Shown: positions 37,901 through 46,623 of the stretch, in pieces
Numbering within the stretch: the stretch's first letter is position 1
How the letters are laid out: every line of letters starts with the position of its first letter
Source of the DNA: Xanthomonas maliensis
Lineage (GTDB): Bacteria > Pseudomonadota > Gammaproteobacteria > Xanthomonadales > Xanthomonadaceae
Reading direction: 5' to 3'
NCBI RefSeq assembly: GCF_009192945.1
Contig: NZ_NSET01000049.1
Location: 27,118 to 91,117, forward strand
Length of the DNA: 64,000 nt
Notes under the pieces: model-generated
What the model was told of the DNA's origin: nothing
Database searches by the model: none
Seen by the model: only the letters and a program-made list of their open reading frames with translations
Made by a program: the position numbers and the translations under genes

Positions 37901-38547
37901 AAGAACGTGGCCGTTTCCTCTGCCACATCGGCGACGTCGCGCAGCTGCGCGAGGTTCACCGCATCGGTGGCGTTGACGCCGGCCGAGACGTTGGTGATGC
38001 GGCGCGTGGCCGGGCCACCGCGGCCGTTGCCGCTACCGATCGACACCACGTCGTCTTCATAGGTGCGCGAACCGGCACCGAGCGCAACCGAGTTGGCACC
38101 GCTGACGCCGGCGTTGGCGCCCAGCGCCACGCCGTTCTCGCCGCTCTGGCGCACGAAGCTGTTGTAGCCGATCGCCACCGCGTTCTCGCCGATCGCATTG
38201 GTCTGGCGCCCGATCGCGCTGCTGTTGACGCCGCTCGCGCTGCTGTCGGCACCGGTGGCCACCGCGCCGGTGGCGCTGGCGTCGCTGCCCGCACCGATCG
38301 CGGTCGCATGAGCGGCGGGAGCGGCAGCCCCCTGGCCGACGGCAAGCGATTGCGCATGGGTGGTCGGTGGCGCGGCGATCCCGCTACCCAGCGCCAGGAC
38401 GATCGCCGCAGCCAGGCCGATGACCGCGCGGCGGTCGGTGAGCGTACCGGTGGCCACGGCACCCGGGCTGTCGCCACTGGCCAGCTCCGAGGCCACGGTC
38501 CACACCCCCAACGATTTGTTCCAGACCTTGCGATAAATCCGATTCAT
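31963..38547 (-). CDS. YadA-like trimeric autotransporter adhesin
   Basis: 2194 residues. The N-terminus MNRIYRKVWNKSLGVWTVAS is an extended signal peptide (ESPR). The passenger consists of hundreds of YadA-head motifs of about 14 residues (e.g. STAVGYFSTARGANSVALGA) interrupted by seven neck segments such as QITNVAAGTEATDAVNLQQL, followed by a short stalk and the C-terminal YadA anchor (ALSVGYQRAISPRATLTIGG ... GAGFGW) that builds the trimeric barrel. An AGGAG site precedes the ATG. It resembles XadA-type adhesins of Xanthomonas, which act in leaf attachment. One domain block occurs in three near-identical DNA copies, a sign of internal recombination. Confidence 0.95.
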   Translation of the reverse strand: MNRIYRKVWNKSLGVWTVASELASGDSPGAVATGTLTDRRAVIGLAAAIVLALGSGIAAPPTTHAQSLAVGQGAAAPAAHATAIGAGSDASATGAVATGADSSASGVNSSAIGRQTNAIGENAVAIGYNSFVRQSGENGVALGANAGVSGANSVALGAGSRTYEDDVVSIGSGNGRGGPATRRITNVSAGVNATDAVNLAQLRDVADVAEETATFFKAAPGEDSVGAYVDGASALAAGDASNAIGTAATAVGSGANALANNATAVGANALAVGQNSAAFGHNAQANGPGSVAVGGAAVDADGNPLITNGGVPVDTGATSAGVGGTAVGASASADGFAASSFGVGAYAAGAQSAAFGAVANATGEYATAIGTQTSASGTSSTAVGGPVDLIPGLGFFVQTQASGEAATALGAGAIASGTYTTAVGTLSEASGTEATAIGYFAYAPGEAATAVGPESWASGASSTAVGYFSTARGANSVALGANSIATRADTVSVGASGAERQITNVAAGTEATDAVNLQQLTTVSELASETARSFTATGEGSALAQGVDSVAAGSNASALSDYSTALGAGSQATDINTTAVGSGASASVANATAVGFNSYAGDDFATALGSNSAASAYFSTAVGGNSIASQRYATAIGYESLANGGSSTALGMTSVAWGDGSVAIGVESNAYGYDSTAVGPNAFAADTDAVALGAFANAYGARSTALGSGSSAVGEDSAALGWGAQADGDQSIALGAGSQATAYSTAVGGYASASAFSATAVGNNSRAVETYATALGSDSMASGESSTAVGGFSVANGRTATAIGYESSSSGIASSAVGNASAARGYSGTAIGSESVADGDYSTALGANAQAINYSSVALGTYAIASGPSATSLGAQSYAPGTESVALGWQSNASGTRSVSLGSGAYTPADDSVALGAGSLADRANTVSVGSIGGERQITNVAAGTEGTDAVNLDQLNAVADTAGTTARLYAGTGDGTAAAQGVDATAAGSNATADGDYSSAFGSTSQAIGTGTLAIGSGASASAQYASAAGYNAAAIGFGSVANGAFSQASGDYGVAIGGESEAAGAQSTAVGAAAGAYGDGTLAAGALSEAQGSESTAMGYFASANGESATAVGAESVANGTSAAAFGFGAEATANYATALGGYSTASGFNSTALGNFSSASGSNTVAVGGDATASGAYSVAAGQGSVASGYHSVSVGGALLGLLPTEASGDYSTAVGGAAWAPGLNSTALGNFAESTGRSSVALGADSVADRDFAVSVGSVGNERQITNVAAGTAGTDAVNLDQLNAVAETAQTTSKYFQASASADSDAGSLVDGANALAAGEAANATADGATALGSGTQAAATNATAVGFGALAAGTDAAALGSNAQAVGESSSAVGSNALASDIGATASGAGAQALSTYTTALGNEAVASDNQAIAAGFRSAASAVGSAAFGSYSESSGRLSSALGYGAVASSDYSTAVGAAALASGSSAVAVGEYSEATGAESVAVGGSTFFGFIPARASGTGAAAFGAGAWATADYTTAIGWNSYADGVNASALGQSAAALADNTIALGGGSRAEAAGASVIGVDGSATGINSTGVGRQVNAIGENAVSIGYNSFVRQSGVNGVALGANAGASGADSVALGSGSRTYEANTVSVGSGNGRGGPATRRIVNVSDGQAATDAVNKGQLDALAADVQATSGVLQANGEGTARATGERSTAAGAGALASGARSVAVAAGSRASATGASALGVDSSASGVNSTAMGRQTNAIGENALSLGYNSFVRQSGVNGVALGANAGASGADSVALGSGSRTYEANTVSVGSGNGRGGPATRRIVNLGAGAIADGSSEAINGGQLFQSLSNAASFLGGGAAIGAQGVFVAPTYVIQGASYNNVGAALTALDSKVSELDGRMGGTTPLRTAALRSAGVPAVLAPAASAVATAERSDGGLQGTLTPAVASTSTVATTSTAMGNAAVANDVTGTAIGGSAYAHGPNDTAIGSNARVNADGSTAVGANTQIAAVATNAVAMGEGAQVSAASATAIGQGARATAQGAVALGQGSVADRANTVSVGSAGNERQVANVAAGTRATDAVNKAQLDNGVAAANSYTDSRYNAMADSFQSYQGDIEDRLRRQNRRLDRQGAMSTAMLNMAASVGGIATQNRMGAGVGFQNGESALSVGYQRAISPRATLTIGGALSGNDSSVGLGAGFGW
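33091..33270. repeat. 180-bp near-identical repeat inside the adhesin gene
   Basis: This block recurs at about 33583-33762 with few changes and at about 37996-38172 with more. It encodes the NGVALGANAG ... SVGSGNGRGG head-neck module. Two copies lie only 492 bases apart, which makes deletion or duplication by slippage likely. Confidence 0.8.
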
Positions 38548-38737
38548 CGACGTGCTACTCCTGAAGTGGACTGGTTATGTGCGTTCACCCACCGCAGGGC
38601 AGGCCCGGCGATTCCTGAGGGTGGGTCGCTACCGCTGGTCGGGACGGCGGGAGGCTCTCGCCTGCGCCTGAAAAGTCAAAAAGTGAACGCTACCCAACCA
38701 TAGGACTGAGCGAAGTGTTAACAGCGGCCAATTGGGG

Positions 38738-38752
38738 CGTCAAGTTTTTGAC
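38738..38752 (-). promoter_or_regulatory. Palindrome GTCAAAAACTTGACG upstream of the adhesin gene
   Basis: Read on the minus strand this differs at one base from the palindrome upstream of the metalloprotease pair (2079-2093). It ends in TTGACG, a -35-like hexamer; TAACAC follows 17 bases later as a weak -10. It lies 191 bases before the adhesin ATG. Confidence 0.4.
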
Positions 38753-38766
38753 GGACATGGGCATTT

Positions 38767-38791
38767 TTCGCGAAACGCATCACGATTTCGC
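38767..38791 (+). promoter_or_regulatory. Exact PIP-box pattern TTCGC-N15-TTCGC
   Basis: Two TTCGC direct repeats exactly 15 bases apart, the consensus bound by HrpX in Xanthomonas. It points rightward, away from the adhesin and towards the gene-poor stretch. No YANNNT -10 element is found 30-32 bases downstream; the nearest is CAACCT 39 bases on. Confidence 0.4.
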
Positions 38792-39697
38792 GTGCTTTTA
38801 TTAATTTTTCGATAAATCTTTGGAAAACAGCAACCTAGGTCACGCCAAGTGCTCAGCCGACAGGATGAGCCCGCTCTGAATGACGTCGCGAAATGACCTG
38901 CACGCGCAATTCACGCCAGGGCGCGCGTGCGCAAAATGGTGCGCTGCGTGGGTGTGGATGCGCTCGCTTGCCTTCGCTGGTGGATCGCGTGCACGACAAC
39001 CGACCACAGCGACGGTTTTCCGCCAGCCAAAGGCCGCAGTCGGTGAGGTGCCGGGATGTCGTCGCGCGTGTCGGGTGACGCGAGGTACGCGGCATCGACC
39101 TCGTCGTCGCCACTGCGTGATGTGCGAAGTGCCAGGCGCATGCGGCCAGCGTTTACCGAGCGCAGGCGAGCGCCGGCGGACACCCGCAACACCATCGCTC
39201 GCCAAGCAATGCGCAGCAGTGGTCGTTGCGCCCTGGCGACCGCTGAGGCCGCCAGGCAGTCGCGAATCGTCCGTTCTGCGGGTCCAACGCTGCGCTGCGC
39301 GCCCGACACTCGGGCAGTCTGAGTCGTCGCTGGCGGATGCCGCCAGCGGGACACGTTGCGACGGGTCGGCAACACGCCTGGCCATCGCGCGTCGCGTTGC
39401 ACGATCAGCCTGTGACGCGGCTGTCAGCCAGAGCGCATCCGGCCACTGCCAGCAACGTACGCTGGTGTGCTGCCCACAGACGACAACGGCCGCAGGCGTG
39501 TGCCCGCGACCGTTGTCACTCCCCTATCGCTTCAGTACGCCTACGCGTGAGGCTTAGAGCAGCCAACAAACCGACTGCGCAACCGGCAGGCGGGCGCGGC
39601 CGCTGCTCGGAATCCTCACGTACCACTCGTACACTGCGGTTCCTGTGCGCCGTCCACGCCTACCTGCCGGCTGCTCGCGATGTTTTGTTAGCCACTC

Positions 39698-42600
39698 TTA
39701 GCCGCACCACACCCGCGCGTTGCGGAACATCCGCAGCCACGGCGAGTCCTCGCCCCATGTGGCCGGATGCCAACTCAGGTTGATCGAACGCGGCGTGCGC
39801 TCCGGATGCGGCATCAGGATCGTCACCCGCCCGTCGGTGCTGGTCAGCCCGGTGATGCCATCGGGCGAGCCGTTGGGATTGAGCGGGTACTGCGTGGCCA
39901 CGGCACCATTGCCGTCGACAAAGCGCAGGGCCACGCGCGCGGCCGCCTGATCGACCGCCGTGGCGAACTCGGCGCGACCCTCGCCGTGCGCCACGGCGAC
40001 CGGAATCCGCGAACCGGCCATGCCACGCAGCAGCACCGAAGGCGACTCGACCACTTCCAGCAAGGCGGTGCGCGCCTCGAACTGCTCGCTGCGATTGCGC
40101 AGAAAGCGCGGCCAGTGTTCGGCGCCGGGAATGATGTCCTTCAACTGGCTGAGCATCTGGCAGCCGTTGCACACGCCCAGCGCGAAGGTATCGCTGCGCG
40201 CGAAGAAGCCAGCGAACGCCTCGCGCAGCGCACCACGCTCCAGGATCGAGGTGGCCCAGCCACGCCCGGCACCGAGCACGTCGCCATAGCTGAAGCCACC
40301 ACAGGCGGCCAGGCCGACGAAGTCGGCCAGGTCGACGCGGCCATCGATCAGGTCGCTCATGTGCACGTCGAAGGCGCGGAAGCCGGCACGCTCGAAGTTG
40401 TAGGCCATTTCGATCTGGCCGTTGACGCCTTGCTCGCGCAGGATCGCCACCTTCGGGCGGGCGCCGGTGGCCACGAACGGAGCGGCCACGTCCTCCGACG
40501 GGTCGAACGCCAATGCCGGGCGCAGGCCCGGTGCGTCGAAATCGCGCGCCACCGCGCGCTCTTCGTCCGCGCTGTCGGGGTTGTCGCGCAGCTTCTGCAT
40601 CGCGTGGGTCACCGACCACCAGGCGTCGAACAGCTCGTCCCAGCGCCACTCGGCCAGCGTGCGGCCTTGCGCGCCGACGCGGATGCGCGGCGTGCCGGTG
40701 GGACGGGCGATGCGTTGCGCGCATTCGGTGAGCGCGTGGCGTTCGACCAGGTCGGCGAACGCAGCGCGATCCTCGTTGGCGATCTGCACCACCGCGCCCA
40801 GCTCTTCATTGAACAGACTACGGAACGCGTCCTCACCCCAGGCGTCGAGGGTGATGTCCAGGCCCTGCCGCGCGGCGAAGGCCATTTCGCACAACGCGGC
40901 GAAGGCACCGCCATCGCTGCGATCGTGGTAGGCCAGCAACAGCCCGGCCTCGCGCGCATCGCCGATCAACTCGAAGAAGTTGCGCAGCCGCTGCGGGTCG
41001 TCCAGGTCCGGCACGTCGCCACCGAATGCCGGCAATGCGTCCTCGCCCGGATGTACCTGCGCCAGCACCGAGCCGCCCAACCGCTGCTTGCCACCGCCCA
41101 GACCGATCAACCACAGCTCGCTGTCCTCGCCCCGCTGCAACAGGGGAGTGAGCTGGCCGCGCACATCGGCGACCGGTGCGAAGGCGGAAATGATCAGCGA
41201 GACCGGGGAGACGCTTTTGTGGGTCTGTTCGGAACCCTGGACCCTGGACCCTGAACCCGCAACGGCCGATGTTGCCGAATCCCCCGTGGGCACCTGCTCT
41301 TCCCGGGTCCCGGCAATTTGCCACTGCGCCTGCATCGACAACGAGTCCTTGCCGACCGGCACGCTCAGCTCCAGCGCCGGGCACAGCTCCATGCCGACCG
41401 CACGCACCGCGTCGTACAACAACGCGTCCTCGCCGGGATGCCCGGCGGCGGCCATCCAGTTGGCCGACAGCTTGATGCTGTCCAGCGCCAGCACCGGTGC
41501 GGCGCAGAGATTGGTGATCGCCTCACCGACCGCCATGCGCGCGGCCGCCGCCGCGTTCAACAGCGCCAGCGGCGTGCGCTCGCCGATCGCCATTGCCTCG
41601 CCAGCATGGCCGTCGAAGCCGGACAAGGTGATCGCGCAGTCGGCCAGCGGCAGCTGCCAGGGCCCGATCATCTGCTCGCGCACGGTCAACCCACCGACAC
41701 TGCGGTCGCCGATGGTGACCAGAAAGCTCTTGGACGCCACGCTTGGATGCGCCAGCACGCGCAGGCCGGCCTGATGCAGGTCCAGCGCGGCGGTCTGCAG
41801 CGCCGGCCAACGCGGCGCCGGCGGATGCACCGCGTCACGATGCATCTTCGGCGGCTTGCCGAACAAGACGTCCATGGGGAGGTCGATGGGAAGATCGTGG
41901 GAGGAGCCGGGACCCGTCACGGCAGTCTCCCGGGCTGCGCTGGAGGCGTCCTTCGCAGATGTGGGGTCCTGCGCTGGCGCTTGCTCTTCCCGGGACCCGG
42001 GTCCCGGGTCCCGGGTCCCGGCATCCAGCGTCCCATACCCCACCACCAGTCGCTGCTCGGAGGTTGCCACCCCGACCGCGGCGAACGGGCAGCGCTCGCG
42101 CGCGCAGATCGCCGCGAACGTCTCCAGTTGCGCTTGCGGCACGCCCAGCACGTAGCGTTCCTGCGACTCGTTACACCACAGTTCCAGCGGGGACAGCGAC
42201 GGATCGTCGCTGGGCACGCGGCCCAGGTCGATCACCCCGCCCACGCCGGAATCGTGCAGCAGCTCTGGGATGGCGTTGGACAGTCCGCCGGCGCCGACGT
42301 CATGGAACCAGCGAATCGGATTGTTTGCCCCCAGCGCCACGCAGCGGTCGATGACCTCCTGGCAGCGGCGTTCCATCTCCGGGTTCTCGCGCTGCACGCT
42401 GGCGAAGTCCAGCGCCTCGGCGCTGTCGCCGGCCGCCACCGAACTGGCCGCCCCACCGCCCAGGCCGATCAGCATCGCCGGCCCGCCCAGCACGATGACC
42501 GCATCGCCTGGCTGCAGCGGAATCTTCTCGACCTGACTGCGGTCGATCGCGCCCAGGCCACCGGCCAGCATGATCGGCTTGTCGTAGGCGCGCGTCAGCT

Positions 42601-43774
42601 CCGGGCCTTCGGCCAGCTCGAAGCTGCGGAAGTAACCCAACAGATTGGGCCGACCGAACTCGTTATTGAAGGCGGCGCCACCCAGTGGGCCATCGAGCAT
42701 GATGTCCAGCGCCGGCGCCATGCGCGGATTCAGCGGGCGTGGCGCTTCCCAGGGTTGCGGCAGGGTCGGGATGCGCAGGTGCGAGACCGAGAATCCGGTC
42801 AGGCCGGCCTTGGGCTTGCCGCCGCGGCCGGTGGCGCCTTCGTCGCGGATTTCTCCGCCGGCACCGGTGGCCGCGCCGGGGAACGGCGCGATCGCGGTCG
42901 GGTGGTTATGGGTCTCCACCTTGATCGCAAAGGCCGAGGGCAGCACCGCTTCGCGGCGATACTCGCCGCTGGCCGGGTCCGGACGATAGCGCGCGGCCGG
43001 CGCCCCCTCCACCACCGCCGCGTTGTCGCTGTAGGCCGACAAGGTGTGCTGCGGGGTCTGCTGGTGGGTGTGCTTGATCATCCGGAACAGCGAGCGGTCC
43101 TGCGGCTTGCCGTCGATGCTCCAGCTGGCGTTGAAGATCTTGTGCCGACAGTGCTCCGAGTTGGCCTGCGCGAACATCATCAGTTCGACATCGGCGGGAT
43201 CGCGCCCGAGCTCGGCAAACCGCGTGCGCAGGTAGTCGATCTCGTCGTCGGCCAACGCCAGCCCCAACTCGCCGTTGGCCCGCTCCAACGCGTCCAGCGC
43301 GATGCGTTCCAATGTACCCGGATCGGGCACGTTGAACAGCGCCTCGGCCGCTGCCGCACTGCCCAGCAACGATTGCGTCATCGGGTCATGCAGCAGCTTG
43401 GCCACTGCGGCCTGGCGCTCGGCGTCCTGCGGCCAACCGGCCAGGTCGATGCGTGTCCCGCGCTCGACCCGCTGGATCGGCTGCCCGGCCCCACGCACCA
43501 GCTCGGTGGCCTTGCTCGACCAGGGCGACAACGTCCCCAGCCGCGGCACCACGTAGCGCGTGCTGGCGCCGTCGGCGCAAGGCGCCGGATCCGGCGCAGC
43601 CTGCAGGATGCGTTGCAAGGTGGCCTGATTCGGGGCCTGCCCGGCCTCGACGCGGAGGAAGTAGACGTACCAGGCGCCGGTGATGCGCAGCGTGGGCGCG
43701 ACGGCTTGCAGGCGGGTTTCGAGCCGAGCGCGGCGGAACGGCGAAAGGGCGGAAGCGCCCTCGAGGACCATCAT
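39698..43774 (-). CDS. purL: Phosphoribosylformylglycinamidine synthase
   Basis: 1358 residues, longer than the ~1295 of E. coli. It converts FGAR, ATP and glutamine to FGAM in purine synthesis. The synthetase part holds [37 protein letters not shown] and VGKDSLSM; the C-terminal glutaminase holds the nucleophile in [12 protein letters not shown] and the His/Glu pair in [10 protein letters not shown]. The extra length is explained by two in-frame insertions that share the motif GTR...EEQ and contain GGGACCC-heptad DNA: residues about 583-626 and about 821-853. Both sit in loops between conserved blocks, so the enzyme is presumably functional; it is the only purL in view. Confidence 0.96.
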   Translation of the reverse strand: MMVLEGASALSPFRRARLETRLQAVAPTLRITGAWYVYFLRVEAGQAPNQATLQRILQAAPDPAPCADGASTRYVVPRLGTLSPWSSKATELVRGAGQPIQRVERGTRIDLAGWPQDAERQAAVAKLLHDPMTQSLLGSAAAAEALFNVPDPGTLERIALDALERANGELGLALADDEIDYLRTRFAELGRDPADVELMMFAQANSEHCRHKIFNASWSIDGKPQDRSLFRMIKHTHQQTPQHTLSAYSDNAAVVEGAPAARYRPDPASGEYRREAVLPSAFAIKVETHNHPTAIAPFPGAATGAGGEIRDEGATGRGGKPKAGLTGFSVSHLRIPTLPQPWEAPRPLNPRMAPALDIMLDGPLGGAAFNNEFGRPNLLGYFRSFELAEGPELTRAYDKPIMLAGGLGAIDRSQVEKIPLQPGDAVIVLGGPAMLIGLGGGAASSVAAGDSAEALDFASVQRENPEMERRCQEVIDRCVALGANNPIRWFHDVGAGGLSNAIPELLHDSGVGGVIDLGRVPSDDPSLSPLELWCNESQERYVLGVPQAQLETFAAICARERCPFAAVGVATSEQRLVVGYGTLDAGTRDPGPGSREEQAPAQDPTSAKDASSAARETAVTGPGSSHDLPIDLPMDVLFGKPPKMHRDAVHPPAPRWPALQTAALDLHQAGLRVLAHPSVASKSFLVTIGDRSVGGLTVREQMIGPWQLPLADCAITLSGFDGHAGEAMAIGERTPLALLNAAAAARMAVGEAITNLCAAPVLALDSIKLSANWMAAAGHPGEDALLYDAVRAVGMELCPALELSVPVGKDSLSMQAQWQIAGTREEQVPTGDSATSAVAGSGSRVQGSEQTHKSVSPVSLIISAFAPVADVRGQLTPLLQRGEDSELWLIGLGGGKQRLGGSVLAQVHPGEDALPAFGGDVPDLDDPQRLRNFFELIGDAREAGLLLAYHDRSDGGAFAALCEMAFAARQGLDITLDAWGEDAFRSLFNEELGAVVQIANEDRAAFADLVERHALTECAQRIARPTGTPRIRVGAQGRTLAEWRWDELFDAWWSVTHAMQKLRDNPDSADEERAVARDFDAPGLRPALAFDPSEDVAAPFVATGARPKVAILREQGVNGQIEMAYNFERAGFRAFDVHMSDLIDGRVDLADFVGLAACGGFSYGDVLGAGRGWATSILERGALREAFAGFFARSDTFALGVCNGCQMLSQLKDIIPGAEHWPRFLRNRSEQFEARTALLEVVESPSVLLRGMAGSRIPVAVAHGEGRAEFATAVDQAAARVALRFVDGNGAVATQYPLNPNGSPDGITGLTSTDGRVTILMPHPERTPRSINLSWHPATWGEDSPWLRMFRNARVWCG
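41989..42021. repeat. GGGACCC heptad array inside purL
   Basis: About four and a half heptads in tandem, translated on the minus strand as [10 protein letters not shown]. The flank GCTCTTCCCGGG also occurs at the second purL insertion (41296-41307), and CTGTTCCCGGG in the xpsE-xpsF repeats. Confidence 0.85.
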
Positions 43775-44116
43775 GTCCGAAGAACCGTGTCAGAAGCGGG
43801 GCCCGCCATTGTAGCGGAGGTTGACCAGGCCGGCCCGTCGGCCGTGTGGCCCCGCCCGCACGTCGCGGTTGCGGTGGCTGCAAGGGGCTCGGCAGTCAGC
43901 AGGTCCGCTGCGCGGCGTCGCCTTCGCGACGAAGACCCCGCGCCTCGCAGGACCGCCGCGTGTACCGGCCACCGCCGGCAGTCACCACCTCGCGGCCGCC
44001 GAAGCGACGACGACCGCGGAGGTCAAGCGCGCCAAAACGAACAAGGCCGGACTGCGCGGCAGCCGGCCCTGCTCGGTGCTGATCGCGGCGCCGTTCAACT
44101 GCGGCGCCGATATGGG
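43775..44116. other. Intergenic region upstream of purL
   Basis: 342 bases between the purL start and the dsbC stop, both on the minus strand. TACAAT on the minus strand (43808-43813), 34 bases before the purL ATG, is a fair -10 hexamer, but no good -35 stands before it. The rest is GC-rich with no gene visible. Confidence 0.4.
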
Positions 44117-44917
44117 TCAGCGGCTACCGCCGGCGCTGCTGGCCGCAGCGCGCTTGTCCAACGCCGCACGCAGCTGCGCGGGCGGCAGATAACCGCCCAG
44201 TTGGGTGCCATCGGGTGCAAAGATCGCCGGGGTGCCATTGACGCCCAGCCGCTGGCCCAAGGTGTACTCCATCGACACCGGGTTGTTGCAGTCCTTGGAG
44301 GCGACCGGCTGGCCCGACTTGGCAGCGGTGAGGGCCTGCTTGCGGTCGGCCGCACACCACACCGCGATCATTTCCTTGTGGTCCTGGCTGCCCAGGCCCA
44401 TACGCGGGAACGCCAGGTATTCCACTGCGATACCTTGCTTGTTCAGTTCGGCGATCTCGCTATGCAGCTTGCGGCAGTAGCCGCACTCGACGTCGGTGAA
44501 CACGGTAACGGTGTACTTGGGATTGGCCGGCGCGAACACGATGCGATCGGCCTTGGGCACGGTCTGCAGCTGCTTGCGTCGGTAAGCGAGCAGGCCCTCG
44601 CTGGCGGCAAACTGCTTGTTCTGGATATCGAACGGCTGTGCCTGCATCACATAGCGGCCATCGTCGCTGACGTAGAGCACTTGTCCGGCGACCACCACCT
44701 CGCGAAAACCCGCGAACGGGGCCGCGCCGATGTAATCGGGCTTGAAGTCCGGATCAAGCGCCTTGAGCGCGGTGCTGACGCGCTGATCGACGCCCGCTGC
44801 GGCGCTGGCGTTTGCGGCAGGCGCCTTGGCGGCATCGCCCGCTGCGGGCTGCGGCGACTGTGCGCAGGCGGTAAGGCTGATCGCGCCCAGCAGGGCGGCA
44901 ATGGCAAGACGGTACAT
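44117..44917 (-). CDS. dsbC: DsbC-type thiol:disulfide isomerase
   Basis: 266 residues. The N-terminus ends in LTAC, a possible lipobox, so it may be a lipoprotein instead of a soluble periplasmic protein. A dimerisation domain (residues about 45-125, GRYVMQAQPFDIQN) precedes the thioredoxin domain with the active site CGYC (Cys145, Cys148) and the cis-Pro loop VNGTPAIFAPDG. DsbC repairs wrong disulfide bonds in exported proteins, which matters for the xps substrates. It lies 106 bases downstream of xerD on the same strand, the xerD-dsbC pairing conserved in many proteobacteria. Confidence 0.95.
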   Translation of the reverse strand: MYRLAIAALLGAISLTACAQSPQPAAGDAAKAPAANASAAAGVDQRVSTALKALDPDFKPDYIGAAPFAGFREVVVAGQVLYVSDDGRYVMQAQPFDIQNKQFAASEGLLAYRRKQLQTVPKADRIVFAPANPKYTVTVFTDVECGYCRKLHSEIAELNKQGIAVEYLAFPRMGLGSQDHKEMIAVWCAADRKQALTAAKSGQPVASKDCNNPVSMEYTLGQRLGVNGTPAIFAPDGTQLGGYLPPAQLRAALDKRAAASSAGGSR

Positions 44918-45023
44918 TCACGCATCCAGTGGAATGAGATGGCTGGGATTCTCGCATAGCGCAGCTGAAGCCAGCAGAGCCCGCGCACCTTGCCGTCGCC
45001 GGTGCAACCCCAATGCGCTTCGG

Positions 45024-45995
45024 CTAGCCGCGCGGATGATGGCGCGTATGCAACGTCTGCAAGTGTTGCCGCGCGACCAGGGTGTAGATCTGGGTGGTCG
45101 ACAACGAGCTATGGCCCAGCAACAGTTGCAGCGCGCGCAGATCGGCGCCGTGGTTGAGCAGATGGGTGGCAAAACTGTGACGCAGCCCATGTGGGCTGAT
45201 GATCGCCGGGTCGATGCCTGCCACCGCCGCATAGCGCTTGACCAGCGCCCAGAACTGTTGCCGGCTCGGCGGACGCCGGCTGGCATCGATGAACAGCGGA
45301 ACGTGGCCGTCCACGGCAGGCACCGCTGTCCGCCCCGCCAGCAACGGCCGCGCCTGCTGCAGATACCGTTCCAGCCAGTGCTGGGACTCCTCGCCCAACG
45401 GCACCAGGCGCTCCTTGCTGCCCTTGCCGGTGACCCGCAGTACCCCTTGCCGCAGGTTGACCGCGGCCGCGGGCAGCTGCACCAGTTCGCTGACCCGCAG
45501 GCCGGCGGCGTACATCAGTTCGAGCATGGCGCGGTCGCGCAGGCCTAACGGGTCATCCAGCGATGGCGCCGCCAGCAAGGCCTCGATCTGGCTTTCGGTC
45601 AGCGCCTTGGGCAATGCACGCGGCAACCGCGGCGGCTCCAGCAAGGCAGTGGGATCGTCCTGCCGCAGGCCATCGCGCAGGCAAGCGGCATAGAACGCAC
45701 GCAGCGCCGACAACAGCCGTGCATTGCTGCGCGGCGCATAGCGGGCTTCGCTACGCCAGCGCAGGTAGTCGAACAGCGCCGCGCGATCGGCGCCGAGCAA
45801 GCCGCCGCCGGCGCCAGCACGCCAGCGCGCCACTCCTTCGAGATCGCGCCGATAGCTGTCCAGGGTCTGCCTGGACACCCCCTGCTCGGCCCAGAGGCGG
45901 TCGAGGAAACGCTGGATGGACGCTGCATCGGCGGACGGCACCGGCGGCAGCTGCTGGGTGCGTTGACGGCGTTCGGCGGGACTGCTGGCGGGCAT
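45024..45995 (-). CDS. xerD: Site-specific tyrosine recombinase XerD
   Basis: 323 residues: an N-terminal SAM-like core-binding domain and a C-terminal catalytic domain with Arg in [10 protein letters not shown], Lys in [26 protein letters not shown], the second His in [11 protein letters not shown] and the nucleophile Tyr in QIYTLV. With XerC it resolves chromosome dimers at dif. Neighbouring dsbC, instead of a mobile element, and full-length housekeeping similarity argue for XerD over a phage integrase. The ATG at 45995 gives a slightly long N-terminus ([10 protein letters not shown]). Confidence 0.95.
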   Translation of the reverse strand: MPASSPAERRQRTQQLPPVPSADAASIQRFLDRLWAEQGVSRQTLDSYRRDLEGVARWRAGAGGGLLGADRAALFDYLRWRSEARYAPRSNARLLSALRAFYAACLRDGLRQDDPTALLEPPRLPRALPKALTESQIEALLAAPSLDDPLGLRDRAMLELMYAAGLRVSELVQLPAAAVNLRQGVLRVTGKGSKERLVPLGEESQHWLERYLQQARPLLAGRTAVPAVDGHVPLFIDASRRPPSRQQFWALVKRYAAVAGIDPAIISPHGLRHSFATHLLNHGADLRALQLLLGHSSLSTTQIYTLVARQHLQTLHTRHHPRG

Positions 45996-46084
45996 GGCGA
46001 CAGCTTAGCGGGCGCCGCGCGCCGGGCCCAGCACGATGGACACCACGCTGTTGCGCGAACAGCGGCGCCGGCTATGCTCTGGCG

Positions 46085-46561
46085 ATGACTGCCCCCCCTC
46101 CCCCGCCGAGCGAACGCACGCATGCGCTGGTGGGTTGGCGCCTGCTGTCCCTGTGCTACGACGCGTGGCCGGTGCTGGCGCTGTCGATGTTGATTTCCAC
46201 CGGATTCACCCTCGCCTTTACCTGGGCCGGTCATCCTGCCCGCGAGAACATCGCGCCGTTCAGTGGCTGGCAATGGCTGTTGTGGCTGTGCTGTTGGCTG
46301 GCCGCCGGGGTCTACGCCACCGTCAGTTGGCGGCGCGGCGGCCAAACCTTGGGCATGCGTCCCTGGCGGCTGCGGCTACACGGCGCGGACGGCAGCGCAC
46401 CGCGCTGGGGCGCGCTGTGGCGACGCTATCTGATCGGCACGCTCTCGTTGCTGTTGGGCGGGCTGGGATTCTGGTGGGCCTGGCTGGACCGCGACCGCCT
46501 GACCTGGCACGACCGCGCCAGCGGCACACGGCTGCGGCGCGCGCCTCGATCCACTGTCTGA
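46085..46561 (+). CDS. RDD-family membrane protein
   Basis: 158 residues with three to four membrane segments. The RDD pattern is visible as WRLLSLCYDAWPVL near residue 23 and as the conserved C-terminal region TLGMRPWRLRLHGADG and WRRYLIGTLSLL, ending DRLTWHDRASGTRL. The function of the family is largely unknown, with ion transport suggested for some members. The ATG at 46085 is used because the frame upstream lies antisense to xerD. It is divergent from xerD and convergent with lptG. Confidence 0.82.
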   Translation: MTAPPPPPSERTHALVGWRLLSLCYDAWPVLALSMLISTGFTLAFTWAGHPARENIAPFSGWQWLLWLCCWLAAGVYATVSWRRGGQTLGMRPWRLRLHGADGSAPRWGALWRRYLIGTLSLLLGGLGFWWAWLDRDRLTWHDRASGTRLRRAPRSTV

Positions 46562-46623
46562 AACACACCGCACGCGCACGGCACGGATGCAGGCGCGGCG
46601 TCCGCGCGCGCGGTGTTCGTCGA

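Larger units (their letters stand above)
38548..39697. other. Long intergenic region between adhesin gene and purL
   Basis: 1150 bases. The first ~330 hold the adhesin's upstream region, AT-rich at 38735-38835. From about 38880 to 39697 the sequence is GC-rich; open frames exist on both strands but their products are rich in Arg, Cys and Pro with no recognisable motif, so no gene is called. Confidence 0.5.

Noticed and set aside
34663..38703. A 1346-codon open frame antisense to the adhesin gene.
   Set aside because: It mirrors the repeat structure of the adhesin on the other strand, has no ribosome-binding site and encodes a His/Arg/Gly-rich repetitive product without known motifs. Repetitive GC-rich coding DNA gives such frames.
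38880..39557. A 225-codon plus-strand open frame downstream of the PIP-box pattern.
   Set aside because: Rich in Arg, Cys and Pro, with no ribosome-binding site or recognisable effector features. Kept only as a question under the PIP-box finding.
41318..44959. A 1213-codon open frame antisense to purL and dsbC.
   Set aside because: Product is rich in Arg, Gln and Gly with no domain; it crosses two well-supported genes. Shadow of GC-rich codon use.
45024..45995. Tyrosine recombinase as a phage or island integrase.
   Set aside because: Length, motifs and adjacency to dsbC fit chromosomal XerD; no attachment site, tRNA gene or mobile genes were seen nearby.
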